Shown in pieces: positions 1-10,735 of a DNA stretch of 64,000 nucleotides. The notes below the pieces were generated by a model that saw only the letters and a program-made list of their open reading frames with translations, was not told the origin of the DNA and searched no databases. Position numbers and translations under genes: made by a program. Numbering within the stretch: the stretch's first letter is position 1; each line of letters begins with the position of its first letter. Source of the DNA: Medicago truncatula (lineage: Eukaryota; Streptophyta; Magnoliopsida; Fabales; Fabaceae); contig NC_053044.1 of NCBI RefSeq assembly GCF_003473485.1, positions 50,136,091-50,200,090 on the forward strand, written 5' to 3'.

Positions 1-820
1 GCTCTTCTTAAAAACAGTTTGTCTATCATGAGTTATTGGGGGATTACTTTTCCCACCTATCACCTTCTCCCGCACCCTATTTTTTTTAGGAAATTTCTCT
101 ATAACTATATAATGTGACTCTAAAAATTAATTTCTTCATTTGATTACTAATCATTTTCATTGCTTTCACATCAAGAAACTCTATATTGGCACAATCTGGA
201 TTCTACAATCCAAAGAATTCAAATTTCAATTCAAAATATAGAATCTGAGTGTCATTTTTACATAAGCATGCCAATTTTCTTAAATTTTATACACTGTTTC
301 AAATGTAGATGCTCATCTCAATCCTCCAGATTATTTGAAACCTAAAATAACAACTCTAATTGTGGATCATCACATTGATGCAAAAGTCGAGATTGTACCT
401 ACAGTTGCATATGGTATTGATTGTTGCCTATAATTCACGACGAGACGAGATGTTGACATGAGTTCGAGGTGAAGTGAAGAAGTTAAAATTTATTGTTGGG
501 TTGGATTTAAAAGAGGTGGTGTATATCAAGAGTACAAGAAAAAGTTGAAACATCAAGAGTAACAACCTTAAAATGTGAGTGTCTGTCTATTTAGATTGAG
601 GTAATATTTTTTTTAGCAGTGGTTTATCGAATCTTAGGATTGTGCATGGAGAACAAAATCATAAGCTACCTCAATTATTTGAAAGTCATATATATGAAGA
701 GTGCATTAAATGGAAAGAGAACAAGCTTGTTCTAGGGATGACAAGTAATATGGTCCTCCAAGAAATACTCTAATGACTTTTCAAGAATAGAAATGGCCGT
801 GGTGCAACCACTATCAATCA
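1..820. other. Intergenic, no gene seen
   Basis: AT-rich sequence with only short chance reading frames. I recognise no coding, RNA or repeat signature before the first transposable element. Confidence 0.5.
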
Positions 821-829
821 TATTTATAA

Positions 830-1521
830 GGCTTAATTAATGATTTGGTCGCTTAAGTTATTTGTTGGTTACATTTTGATCCCATAAGTTATTAACATTA
901 CGTTTTGGTCCCTTAAGTTATCTTCCGTCAGCCAAATAAATCGCCACCGTCAGAACTGTTAACTCTTGTTTAATATTAACCATTTGATTTTTTTAGAAAT
1001 TACAACCATTAGATGACGAGTGTCTACTAATTCTAACGGTGCACCATCAGCACCTATCTTTTTTCACCTTTATTCACCTTCTTCCCTCTGCCTCTTCTTC
1101 ATCTTCATCTCCATCTTCATACATTCATAACAACTTTCAAACATACCAACAAAAACAAAATCGAAAAATAAATTCTCATTATCATCAATAATAGCAGCAA
1201 CACATTACAATTTCTCCGAATTGAGAAAGTTAGTTTCTCCAAATTCTCATCGTCATCATCATCAACAAATCAACTGCAACAGCAACAATGCATCACAATT
1301 TCTGCAAATTCAGAAGAAAAACAACCAGAAAAATATTTCTCCAAATTCTCGTAATCATCAAAAACACATCAACCACAATAGCAACAACAACATCAACAAC
1401 AACATCAGCAACACAGAATCAACAAAGTAGCAAACCAAAATCAACAATTTTTGTTTCATTTCATCATCATCATTGTCAATTAAAAAAAGAGAGAGAAAAG
1501 AAAAAGAAATCAGGAATAGAT

Positions 1522-1558
<37 letters not shown>

Positions 1559-2333
1559 TTCCAAATTCAACCCTTTTTTATTCCACTGTTCTCAAACAAC
1601 AACAAATCCAGAAAAAACCATCTTCACCTCTCATAATAAAATATAAACTTAGTGTGAACAAGAATTTTGGTATTCTTAAAATAAAGTTTTAATTTTAGAT
1701 CTCAAACAAAAAACGAAATTGAAAGTTTGGAGTTAAAAGGGGTTTTGATTTTGGGAGATTTTTGTGTGTTGTTGTTGTTGCTGTTTGATTTTCAAATCAG
1801 GAGGGAACAAAAAGAAAAAAAGAGGACGAAACAGAAGAGATAGAGAAGGGCGCAGGAAAAGAAGAAGATGGTGTGGGCATGATAAAAGGATCTAATTTTA
1901 CTTTTGTTGTTTCAATTTTGGACCCAATTTTTTATTTTATTTTTTTAATTTATTTTTCTGGGTATGTTTAAAATTTTATATAAATGTATGAAGATAAGGA
2001 TGAAGATGAAGGAGAGGAGAGGGAAGAAGATGAAGAAAGTTGAAAAAACTTAGGTGTTGGTGGTGCACCGTAAAAGATTTATTAGACATCCATTATCTAA
2101 TGGTTGTGATTTCAAGAAAAAAATCAAACGGTGAATATTAATCAAATTAATGAGATCTTTGGTGCACCACTTGTAAAGTGCATCCACCTTAGACATTGTG
2201 TTAACGGTTTCGACGGTGTGGATTTATTTGGTTGACGGAAGATAACTTAAGGGACTATAACGTAATGATAATAACTTATGGGACCAAAATGTAACCAATA
2301 AATAATTTAAGGGACCAAATCATTAATTAAGCC
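830..2333. mobile_element. Mutator-like TIR element with ~300-bp inverted repeats
   Basis: A 1.5-kb element flanked by a perfect 9-bp duplication TATTTATAA (821-829 and 2334-2342). Both ends begin GGCTTAATTAATGATTTGG when read inward. The inverted similarity runs about 300 bp, through the GGTCCCTTAAGTTA and GTGCACCA motifs into a pyrimidine-rich stretch (about 1070-1115) mirrored by a purine-rich one (about 1990-2040). The right arm has roughly 60 extra bases near 2140-2200. The 0.85-kb core contains a GA microsatellite and no protein I recognise, and no transposase is visible, so it is non-autonomous. A 9-bp duplication with long TIRs is the usual MULE pattern; the family name is inference. 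Confidence 0.9.
1524..1553. repeat. (GA)n microsatellite
   Basis: About 15 uninterrupted GA units inside the core of the TIR element at 830-2333. Confidence 0.95.
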
Positions 2334-2342
2334 TATTTATAA

Positions 2343-3339
2343 TGCATGCACATATTTAAAAAGTCTATCATGAGTCTAAGATCGAAAATGCAACATCAAA
2401 TATCGTCTACCGTTACTTAAGTTTGTCGATGCGACTTCTACTTTTAGCTTTTTTCTTTGAGGTCTTGAACTCTAGACAGTGGCGGTTCTAAGGTCCGGCA
2501 AGCCCGGACGCCGGCCCAAATTTTTTGCATTTCTTATGTAAATCCCCCTAAATTTCTTATATAAACTCCTATAAATTTGACAATTTCTTTATATTTTTTA
2601 TTATTTGTTTGCAATTTCTTATGCAAACCCCTATACATTTATTTGTAGTAAGTCATCCTTTGTAGTCTATTGTATCTGCTACAGCTACCACTACATGCTA
2701 AAAAAAGTCTTTGATTAATCCGCGTAAAACCTTGGAAATATAAGCCATAAATCCAAGGGTTTTCCAAATTGCATAGATCGAGAGATCCATCCTCAAATAG
2801 AGCTTATGTCATGGTTTTTTGGTATTTATATATTTTTTTGTTACTCTGATCCTTGTTCTTATTTTAGGTTCTTATTTCTAATCCATGGTTTTAGTTGACA
2901 TCATCATCTCATAGGCCATGGCTATTAAATTATAGTAAGAATGGGCTTCAAGAGAAGTATTGCTTAACCTTTACAACAACTACGAAATGGATTCATGGCT
3001 TAACACAGGCTCTTTATATATGTAGGGTCTAAAGATGTTATGGAGGTAGTATTTTTTTTAAATAAGATGTTATGGTAGTTGAGATTCATTATATATGTAC
3101 AAATGAATCTCCCTTTCTTTTCATTTAAACTTTAATAAAGCATAAACCAATTGGTTGGAAACAGGCAATTCACAACTTTTTAACAGTGAAAAATGAGAAG
3201 CTCAAATTAGATAGATCTATTATTATTCACGAATGATTAAACTAAAGTATTTAAACACAAAAACACAACTCATTATTATTAATGAATAATATGCTTCCAC
3301 ACAAAGACAAACACATACTTGGATTATTGAAAAACTTTA
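2343..3339. other. Intergenic with a possible transposon end near 2478
   Basis: No gene is seen. At 2478 the sequence CAGTGGCGGTTCTAAGG resembles the end of an hAT-type element, followed by a locally GC-rich patch. No matching opposite end or target duplication was found. The rest is AT-rich and probably includes the 3' flank of the carboxylesterase gene on the minus strand. Confidence 0.35.
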
Positions 3340-4290
3340 CTATTCATTGATGAAAACAGCTATGCGTTTAATCAAACTCTTAGCTTTATCACACTCAGGA
3401 TTGAAAATATGGAACACATGATCTTTCCCTTGAATCTCATATAATTCAGCCGTTCCTTTCCAACCACTATTAACCAATTTATTATGATAAAGTTTACCTC
3501 TTTCTATCAATATATCTTTCTCACAAACAGTAACAAGAACTTTTTCAACACCTAACCCTTCAAGCCTTGGTGCTTCTTCCACAAACGGATTAATCAAAGG
3601 ATCATCATTTCCTTTATCAGAAGGACAAACCAATTCCCACCATCTATCCACCATTCTTCTCTTCAAATCATCACTTGTTTCCTCACCAATTGGTTCCTTA
3701 CCCCAAAAGTAAGGATTCACCATGATAAGACCCAAAATCTTGAAATTGAAATTATGATCCTTTAAGGCTATGTAGTTTCCTATGTTAGCACCTGCACTAT
3801 CACCTGCCAAGAAAACTTTGTTAAAGTCAACTTTTTCTTTAAGCCAACTTTCATAATCATTCTCTTCACCATTTTCAGCAGCATGTGAAGCAATCCATTG
3901 AACTGCTTCCCAAGAATCATCGTAAGCGGCTGGAAGTGGATGTTCCGGTGCTAACCGGTAATTAACCGAGATAGCTATGATGTTTGCTTCTGCTACAAGT
4001 TTGTTGAGGGAGTTATGGTAAACAGGGTCGGAGGATGAAGCTATACAATAGGCTCCACCATGGAAGTATACAATCAATGGAAGCTTTTCTGAAGTTGAAT
4101 TGTTTGGAGAATATAGTCTTGCTGTGACACCGGTTTCTGGGATGATTGTGATGTCTTTGGAGATAACGTTTGTATGAGGATCGATGCCGGGAGGAACGAC
4201 GGCAATGCCGGCATATCTTTCGACGGTTCCGTCTTTGTGTACACGAAGGTAGGGAGGAACTTCATAGATTTGTGGATGGGTTGGATCCAT
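3340..4290 (-). CDS. Plant carboxylesterase (CXE family, alpha/beta hydrolase)
   Basis: An intronless 316-residue protein, a normal length for plant class I carboxylesterases related to gibberellin receptor GID1 and 2-hydroxyisoflavanone dehydratase. Visible motifs are the oxyanion-hole HGGAY at 77-81, the nucleophile motif GDSAGAN with Ser165, a probable acid Asp259 in CEKD, and a probable His291 in GKDH. There is no signal peptide, so it is probably cytosolic. Enzymes of this family hydrolyse small esters or act on specialised metabolites; the substrate cannot be read here. A serine rather than threonine nucleophile favours esterase over hydroxyisoflavanone dehydratase, by family knowledge. 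The ATG at 4290 gives the usual N-terminus (MDP...EVPPYLRVHKDGTVER). A TAAATAA-like TATA motif lies about 75 bp upstream on the minus strand. The gene looks intact. Confidence 0.93.
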   Translation of the reverse strand: MDPTHPQIYEVPPYLRVHKDGTVERYAGIAVVPPGIDPHTNVISKDITIIPETGVTARLYSPNNSTSEKLPLIVYFHGGAYCIASSSDPVYHNSLNKLVAEANIIAISVNYRLAPEHPLPAAYDDSWEAVQWIASHAAENGEENDYESWLKEKVDFNKVFLAGDSAGANIGNYIALKDHNFNFKILGLIMVNPYFWGKEPIGEETSDDLKRRMVDRWWELVCPSDKGNDDPLINPFVEEAPRLEGLGVEKVLVTVCEKDILIERGKLYHNKLVNSGWKGTAELYEIQGKDHVFHIFNPECDKAKSLIKRIAVFINE

Positions 4291-5123
4291 TTTGGAGGAA
4301 AGAAAAAAAAGAAAAGAGAAAGATTTAGGAGTGAGTGAGTCAAAGGGTGTTTATTGATGAGGCTATTATTTAAGGACTTTGGTTGGTTGTCTCAAAAGTC
4401 GCAAGACAAGGACATCATGCATTTTTATTTAGGGAAATGACTAAATGTGGGGTCATATATGAAATATGTAGAATAGGTGGATGAGATGATATTTCTCTTA
4501 TTAATATCTTCATTTGGTGGTAACAATTTCAATTTGTACATTATATTATTTTTTCCCACACAAGAAAAGTTTACTTTAAGACTTTTATTATAAAATTGAT
4601 TTTTCGTTTTCTTATTTTGAATATTAGTAGTACTATGTTCCAATTGATTTAATATATTTTTGACATTTCTTTTCTTTAAAAATTATGATTGTTTGTTTTT
4701 CTCGTTTCATATGATCCATTCTTCTGGGACTTAAATTATTTGATTGATTTGCTAAAAATTGAAATTATGAAGGAAAGTGAGTTCTATTTATTTCTACCCA
4801 TCTTATATGATTTATACGAGGATGAAATTTATCTTATGATTTAAATTTATATGGGATAAAATTTGAACATGTGTTTATTAATGGAAGCAAGCATCATTTT
4901 ATAAATATGTCTTGTAAGATTAAGTGAAGTTCAATCTAAATTTTAAAATGATATTTGAATCAATTCATTTTCGTTTGAATGTTTGTTATTTGTCATCGCT
5001 ATCAAACCACTTCGATCTTGTTCTAGATGTTCAAATATTGAGTCAATGAGAGCATATTAAGAGTATGGCACACAATGTTTATAAGTGGGGCACACTGTTT
5101 TCTCCTTATATTAGCTGGTTTAG
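4291..5123. other. Intergenic: carboxylesterase promoter and AT-rich flank
   Basis: About the first 150 bases should hold the carboxylesterase 5' leader and core promoter, reading on the minus strand. The rest, up to the next transposon, shows no recognisable gene or repeat. Confidence 0.4.
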
Positions 5124-5661
5124 TAAGGTTAAAGACTTAATGCATCCCCTGGTCCTTTAACTTATTTTAATTTCTCAATTTGATCCTGTAATTATTAAAT
5201 GTTTTAATTTGGTTCTTATCTTTGTTTTTTTCATCGATTTGGTCATATTTTATTAATTTTAAATCCTAAAAAAGAAGACCGCTGGATAAAGCAGGTTCAT
5301 CATATCTAACTGTGTATCACCAACACCTAATTTATTTTACCTATCATCATCTTCTTCCTTCATCATCATCTTCATATAGCCTTCATCAATCTTCATCATC
5401 TTCATTAAAAAAACCTTTTTTTTTTCTTTCAAAAATTCATCATTTTAACTACAACTTCATCATTTTTCTATTCCTTCTCAAACATTATAAAAAAACAACG
5501 ATAAATAAAAAAACAACAATAAATCTCACTTTTTATTTATTTATTTATTTCCTTTTAATAACAAAAGCTGCAATTTTGATCCCTTCTCCATAACAAAATC
5601 AATTTCTGAAACCAACCCATTTCAGGAAATCGAAAACCCATTAGCAGAAGAATAATAAATC

Positions 5662-5969
5662 ATGAAAATTCAAAGTTCTTCTCCAATGAGTTTATTTTTA
5701 GGGTTTCTGTTACTATCGTTGACGCCTTCATCAATGGCGAAATTCGTGGTGGAGAAGAACAACTTGAGGGTCACTTCACCGGATAGTATCAAAGGAACAT
5801 ACGACAGTACAATTGGTAACTTTGGGATACCTCAATACGGTGGTAGTATGGATGGGACGTTGTGTATCCAAAGGATAATCAAAAGGGTTGTACAGAGTTT
5901 GATGAGTCTGGGTTTTCCTTTAAATTTAAGCCTGGTGCTCTTCCAACTACTGTTTTGCTCGATCGTGGA
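5662..5969 (+). pseudogene. Captured exon 1 of a vacuolar sorting receptor (BP-80/VSR), frameshifted
   Basis: The reading frame from 5662 gives a signal peptide (about residues 1-26, ending SSMA) followed by KFVVEKNNLRVTSPDS and [12 protein letters not shown]. These match the mature N-terminus and start of the protease-associated domain of plant vacuolar sorting receptors. After about 5862 the family continues in the next frame ([17 protein letters not shown], then [14 protein letters not shown]). The pattern fits a one-base loss near 5860, where TTGTG stands in place of an expected TTGGTG. A GT donor follows DRG at about 5970, and 5970-6280 looks like intron. The remaining receptor (rest of PA domain, EGF repeats, membrane segment, tail) is absent. 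About 100 bases of probable 5' leader precede the ATG. It cannot encode a sorting receptor. Confidence 0.85.
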
Positions 5970-6412
5970 AGTATGATTCTGAAACTTGATTTTGGGTTTT
6001 GTTTTATTGTGATTTTGTTACTGTGTTTGTTTAAGAGACTTTTTTAGCTGGATTTAGCTTGTTCTAGTATATTCTTTTATTTTTAGTTGATTGTTATGAT
6101 TGTTTTTGAGCTAAAGTTGGTTGCTTTTGTCTGTTTAGTATTACTGACATGTTGTTTGGTTAGTGAAGATTTGCTATGAGTTGTTTTTTTCTTCGCCAAT
6201 CTGCTTGTTTAAGTTTAAAGCATTGTGAAGTGTTGATGTTTGTTTAATGTTCAAAGAATTTTGCATTCTAGATTTAGTTAGATTGGTTTTTTTGTTGAAG
6301 TTGAAATGGTGAATTTTTTAAAGGAAAAAATGGTTTTTTTAATGAAGATGATGAGGATTGATGAGGATTATATGAAGATGATGATGAAGGACGAAGATGA
6401 TAATAAGTAAAA

Positions 6413-6935
6413 GGGTTAAATATGTTTTTGGTTCCTACATTTTATGCGATTTTGAGAATAGTCCCTACATTTCAATAAATGTTTTTAAAATCCCTACATT
6501 TTTCCTCCGTTAGCGTAAATAGTCCCTGTTGTCAAATTTCTAACGTGATGTCAATGTTGGTGGTTCAATCTCGCCGGAAAACGGCGGGGAACTTCACCAC
6601 GGTCTTTCTCCGCAATGTCGTAGATGCGGATCGCCGGTGTTCGTGACATTTCCAATGAAATATGTTGGTTTAGATGGAAAGATTTGGAGGTCGAAAGCGA
6701 TGATGTTATCGTTAAAAGTGTTTGTTGTTGCGGGTGTGGAAGGTGTTGTGGTGGAGATTTGGTGGGGTGGGTTTGAACTTGTTATGATGGCTTGTGTTTC
6801 ATCAATATGACATTGAAGGCATGGACCAATTGCACCAACGAAAGAAAAATGTAGGGATTTTAAAAACATTTATTGAAATGTAGGGATTATTCTCAAAATC
6901 GCGTAAAATGTAGGGACCAAAAACATATTTAACCC
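6413..6935. mobile_element. Nested 523-bp MULE-like MITE
   Basis: Flanked by the perfect 9-bp duplication TAAGTAAAA (6404-6412, 6936-6944). Both ends begin GGGTTAAATATGTTTTTGG and the TIRs match for about 100 bp. It sits inside the right TIR arm of the vacuolar-sorting-receptor element, so it inserted later. The roughly 320-bp interior is richer in GC than its surroundings. A minus-strand frame of 91 codons there matches nothing I know. The same end sequence recurs at 26964-27464. Confidence 0.92.
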
Positions 6936-7157
6936 TAAGTAAAATAAATTAGGTGTTGGTGATACACGGTTAGATATGGTAAACCTCCTTTATCCAATGG
7001 TCTTCTTTTTTGAGAGATTTAAAATTAATAAAATAGAACCAAATCGATGACAAAAATATAGATAAAGATCAAATTAAAACGTTTAATAGTTAAGGGATTA
7101 AGCTGGGAAATTAAAATAAGTTAAGGGACCGGAGGATGTATTAAGCCTAATGTTAAA

Positions 7158-8145
7158 TTAAACAAGAAGAGTGTGTGTTTAATTAAGTATATATTATCCG
7201 TGCAAGATCCATGAGACGAACCTAATCAATTGAATAATTTAAAAAACTATATCATTTTTTTTTGGGTGAATTAAAAAACTATATCATTATGAACCACTTG
7301 CAAGAGAAACTCTTCTACATATACAACCGCAAATGATAAATATTTAAGCACATTCATATCAAATGAAAAAATTTAAAACAAAAATAATTAGATGATATCA
7401 ATCAACATCATTTATTTTATTTCTTTTTTAATTTTTACATTTTACGTGTATATGTCTAAATATTTATCTTCATTCATGATTGTGTCCGGAGTTTCTCCCA
7501 CTAGTACACTTTGTTCATATTAAAAGCTGCATTTGTCCGGAACCTTAAATATTTTTCCGATTGCCGTCTTTTTGGGACATTGACCAGGAATACAATGGTA
7601 AAAAGACTTTTCCATCTTATTAGACTTGAAAGTTCAAAGGAACACACTGCCAAACAAATCACCACCTTCATATTGTTAACAATATGCAGGATTAATGTAA
7701 GGAGTACCCCCCCGAGTGGGTCTAAAATTTAGGTGGAAGTATTATGCAGTCTGAAGCCACAAAACTAATGCATATAAAATTAAAAGCTAATATTGTTCTA
7801 AGTCATATTGGATATAATATATGGTTTAAAAGTGTTTATCAGACCCAATACATATTAGACTTAGCATTAAGGACTAAACTCCTACGATTTGATTCATAGT
7901 TGAGAGAAGTTTTTATATTTAGTGTCTGAATAGTGTTTTGAATAGGATTATTGTTATGAAAGGAATATGTGAGAGACAAAAAAATATTTATTAGAGGAGG
8001 TATCCTCGTGCCAGTTTTTGTATTTTTTATTTTTTTTTATCGATGAGATACATGTTAAAAGCACAAGATTTCTTAAAAAAAAATTATCAATGAGATCCAT
8101 GTTCAAAGTGTTAACAATACATATGCAAAATAAAGAAAGTAAGAA
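7158..8145. other. Intergenic, no gene seen
   Basis: AT-rich sequence with no recognised coding or repeat signature. Confidence 0.4.
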
Positions 8146-8290
8146 CAACAAAGACGGCTAGGATTTATCAATAGCTTGTCAATGACTTAACATTACAAAA
8201 GGTTATAAGAGAATATATAATAAAACTAATGGACTCTAACTTACTAGTATAAAGGTCCAATAACTTAAGTTCAATACTTTATTATCTAAC
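8146..8290. repeat. Left copy of a ~145-bp direct repeat
   Basis: Begins AACAACAAAGACGGCTAGG and ends at TTATTATCTAACAT. A diverged copy in the same orientation is at 10736-11165, where a Stowaway element splits it. The two copies bracket about 2.4 kb and could be remnants of retrotransposon terminal repeats, but I see no clear primer-binding site or TG...CA ends. Confidence 0.5.
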
Positions 8291-8439
8291 ATCTACCCTC
8301 AAACTTACAATGAGTCAACAAGAAGCATTGTGAGTTTGTTAAACAAAATACGAAAAACATACTAAATATATGAAGTTTTAACATTACCCTTCTAATATTT
8401 AAGCTTGTTACAAATTATCTCAGAAAAATAAACTAAATC

Positions 8440-9420
8440 AGCTAATCAGCTGTCAGCAAAACCAATGGAGAGCAACAACCAGCCAAAGTGAGTTATCTTT
8501 GTAGAGAGAGCAGCAATAACCATCAACATCAACCAATCAAATAGAGAACCATCCAAACAATAGAACCAATAGAGAGAAGGTCATACATAATAAGAACCAA
8601 TAGAGGAGTAACCAAAGAATCATCAAAAGTGGGAGAAGTGCAATCAGAAGAATTAAAAGGGGAAAAAGTGCAATGCAATCAGAAGAATAAAAAAGGAAAG
8701 AAGAAACCAAATTGTGAACACTCGACTCACCAAAACAACCAAATGTGAGAACTAGACTCACCAAACCACCAAATTGAAGAATCAAAAGGGAGAGAAGAAA
8801 CCAAATTGTGAGCACTCGACTCACCAAACAACTAAATGTGAGAATTAGACTCACCAAACAACCAAATTGTGAGAACTAGATTAACTCACCCAACAACCAA
8901 ACAATTCAACCAAACGAAATCAAATCAATCTGAACCAAATTAAACTGAATGAAACCAACCTAAGACAAATTGAAGAACCAAAAAATGAACCAAGACAAAC
9001 TGAAACAAACTAGACAAAATCAAAGACTAAACGAACAAAATCAAACTAAACCAAAGAAAACAGAGACCAAAAGAGGGAAATAGAAAACCAGCGAACATGC
9101 AAATTTGACGTCAAACACCTCAAAAGCCAAACAATCACCAAGACTCAGTCAACCCGCAATCAGAGAACTTACATACTCAAATTAATAAACAGAATTGGAG
9201 AGTGACTCAAACACAAAAATAAAACCAAAAGAACGTCCACAAACATCCCAAGACTCTTAACAAAAAATGAAAATCATACCGAAGGATCACAACAAACGAA
9301 GCAACTGAAGCCAAATTAAACAAGCATAGAGAAACTTGCCGACACCCAAAACAAAAATTGCACAATCGAATTACCACTCAACCGATAAGCATTTCTATAT
9401 GTATCATCCATGAGTCACTA
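8440..9420. repeat. Strand-asymmetric A/C-rich region with degenerate tandem repeats
   Basis: The plus strand is strikingly poor in T over nearly 1 kb, dominated by AACCAAA-, AGACAAA- and GAACC-like words. At about 8700-8890 a degenerate unit containing CCAAATTGTGAACACTCGACTCACC (given here only as its core CACTCGACTCACC) recurs three to four times. It lies between the two direct-repeat copies, so it may be the interior of a decayed non-coding retroelement. No protein is recognisable. Confidence 0.5.
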
Positions 9421-9696
9421 TAAATTATAAATCCAATTGCTATGATCCGTTGCAAAATATCTCATCCAACCCTTATCCAACAAAAAAGTGATGCTGAACT
9501 TTTCACTATTGTGTGGAAACCAATCCACACGAACACTATATTGAACATTTCATAACCTTTAACCTTCAAATATTGACCAACGGATGAGAGGCAATAATGA
9601 AGAATAAAAACAAACCCACTAAATCAACAAACCCACGAACAGATGAGAGACAAGCAATTTACACACGAAATCGCACCATACCAATAATAGAAAAAA

Positions 9697-10696
9697 GGTT
9701 AAAATGCACTTTTGGCCCCCTAAGTTTGGCTCCGTAGTAATTTTTGGCCCCTATTAAAAAAAAAAACTTTCCTGCCCCCCAACTTCACCCCTGTTTGCAA
9801 CTCAGTAACCCCCTCCTATTTTAACCCGGTCAAAGCTTAGGTGACCATTTGATGGATGCCATGTGGCATTTAATGAATTAAAAATAAAACAAAAAATCAA
9901 AAAGAATTAAAAAAAGAAATTGGCACGTGAGACAACAAAGAAAACACATAATGGAAAATCAAATTGTCATCATCATCTATATGTGTACATCATCATCCAT
10001 AACCTACAAAGAATCTTCTAATTTCTTCTTCAATGTTAATTCTTTATTTCTTATAAACAAATTCCTTAAAATCAAACCCATATTTTCAAAAAAAATATTC
10101 ACCTTCATCTTCTTCAAACTTCGTCAAACTTCAATTTCATTACATCTTGATCTTGTTCCAAAACACCATTGCACAACACAACAATACAACAACATCATCA
10201 TCTTCTTCACAAATCCTTACCCCAGAAAACTGAAAAACCCAACGACACCAATTCACGTCCACCACCAGATCACCGAATCTCGCATCAACACCCCTCTTAT
10301 TCCATCAAACATAGCAAATTTAGCCTCTAGATTAAGGAATTGATTGAATAAAATGGTGTTGGATTTTCTGAATCTTTCATTTAAAAATTTTAGAACTAGA
10401 AAAAAAGGCTTTTTTAAATCTTTTTTCAATTGTTTTCTTATTGTTTTTAAAACGAGACCAAAAATTGAAAGTGGGTCTCTTGGGAAACCCTCATCAAGGT
10501 ACGATTCTACTAGTGTTCCATAACATGTTAAAAACCAAAAGTTTTTGTTTTCAGTATATTTTTTTTCTTTAGATCTTTTTTTTTTTTAGTAGATTGTACC
10601 TTTGTGTTGCAAAAGGAGGGCTGAAAAGTTATTTTTTTAATAGGGGACTAAAATTGCTACGGAGCTAAATTTAGGGGCTAAAAGTGCATTTTAGCC
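9697..10696. mobile_element. 1.0-kb Mutator-like TIR element
   Basis: Perfect 9-bp duplication TAGAAAAAA (9688-9696 and 10697-10705). The ends are GGTTAAAATGCACTTTTGG and GGCTAAAATGCACTTTTAG, inverted. The match continues for about 80 bp through GCTCCGTAG and CCCCTATTAAAAAAA. The interior is AT-rich and low in complexity, with one 138-codon frame (9927-10343) of biased composition that I do not regard as a gene. Non-autonomous. Confidence 0.92.
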
Positions 10697-10735
10697 TAGA
10701 AAAAAAGAACAACATTGTTGCCGAGAGAGAGAGAG

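Larger units (their letters stand above)
5134..7147. mobile_element. Pack-MULE-type element carrying a vacuolar sorting receptor fragment
   Basis: A 2.0-kb element with ends GACTTAATGCATCC and (inward from the right) GGCTTAATACATCC. It is flanked by a 10-bp near-duplication TAAGGTTAAA / TAATGTTAAA (5124-5133, 7148-7157). The inverted repeats run about 320 bp: left about 5134-5460, right about 6285-7147 once the nested element at 6413-6935 is removed. Both arms share the subterminal ACCAACACCTAATTTATTTTAC and a CATCATCTTC-rich tract. Between the arms lies host-gene sequence from a vacuolar sorting receptor. No transposase is seen. A MULE that has captured a gene fragment is the best reading; a simple inverted duplication would not explain the target duplication. 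Confidence 0.88.

Noticed and set aside
1221-1692. Overlapping His/Asn/Thr-rich plus-strand frames
   Set aside because: They come from low-complexity CAA/CAT and GA repeats inside the TIR element; no conserved motif and composition explained by the repeat.
3340-4290. Identification as 2-hydroxyisoflavanone dehydratase
   Set aside because: Same family, but the nucleophile motif is GDSAG with Ser, favouring a generic carboxylesterase; the dehydratase call is not supported.
5312-5593. 93-codon plus-strand frame rich in Ser/Phe/Tyr
   Set aside because: It lies across the left TIR arm and its CATCATCTTC tract; the mirrored arm shows the same tract, so it is repeat sequence.
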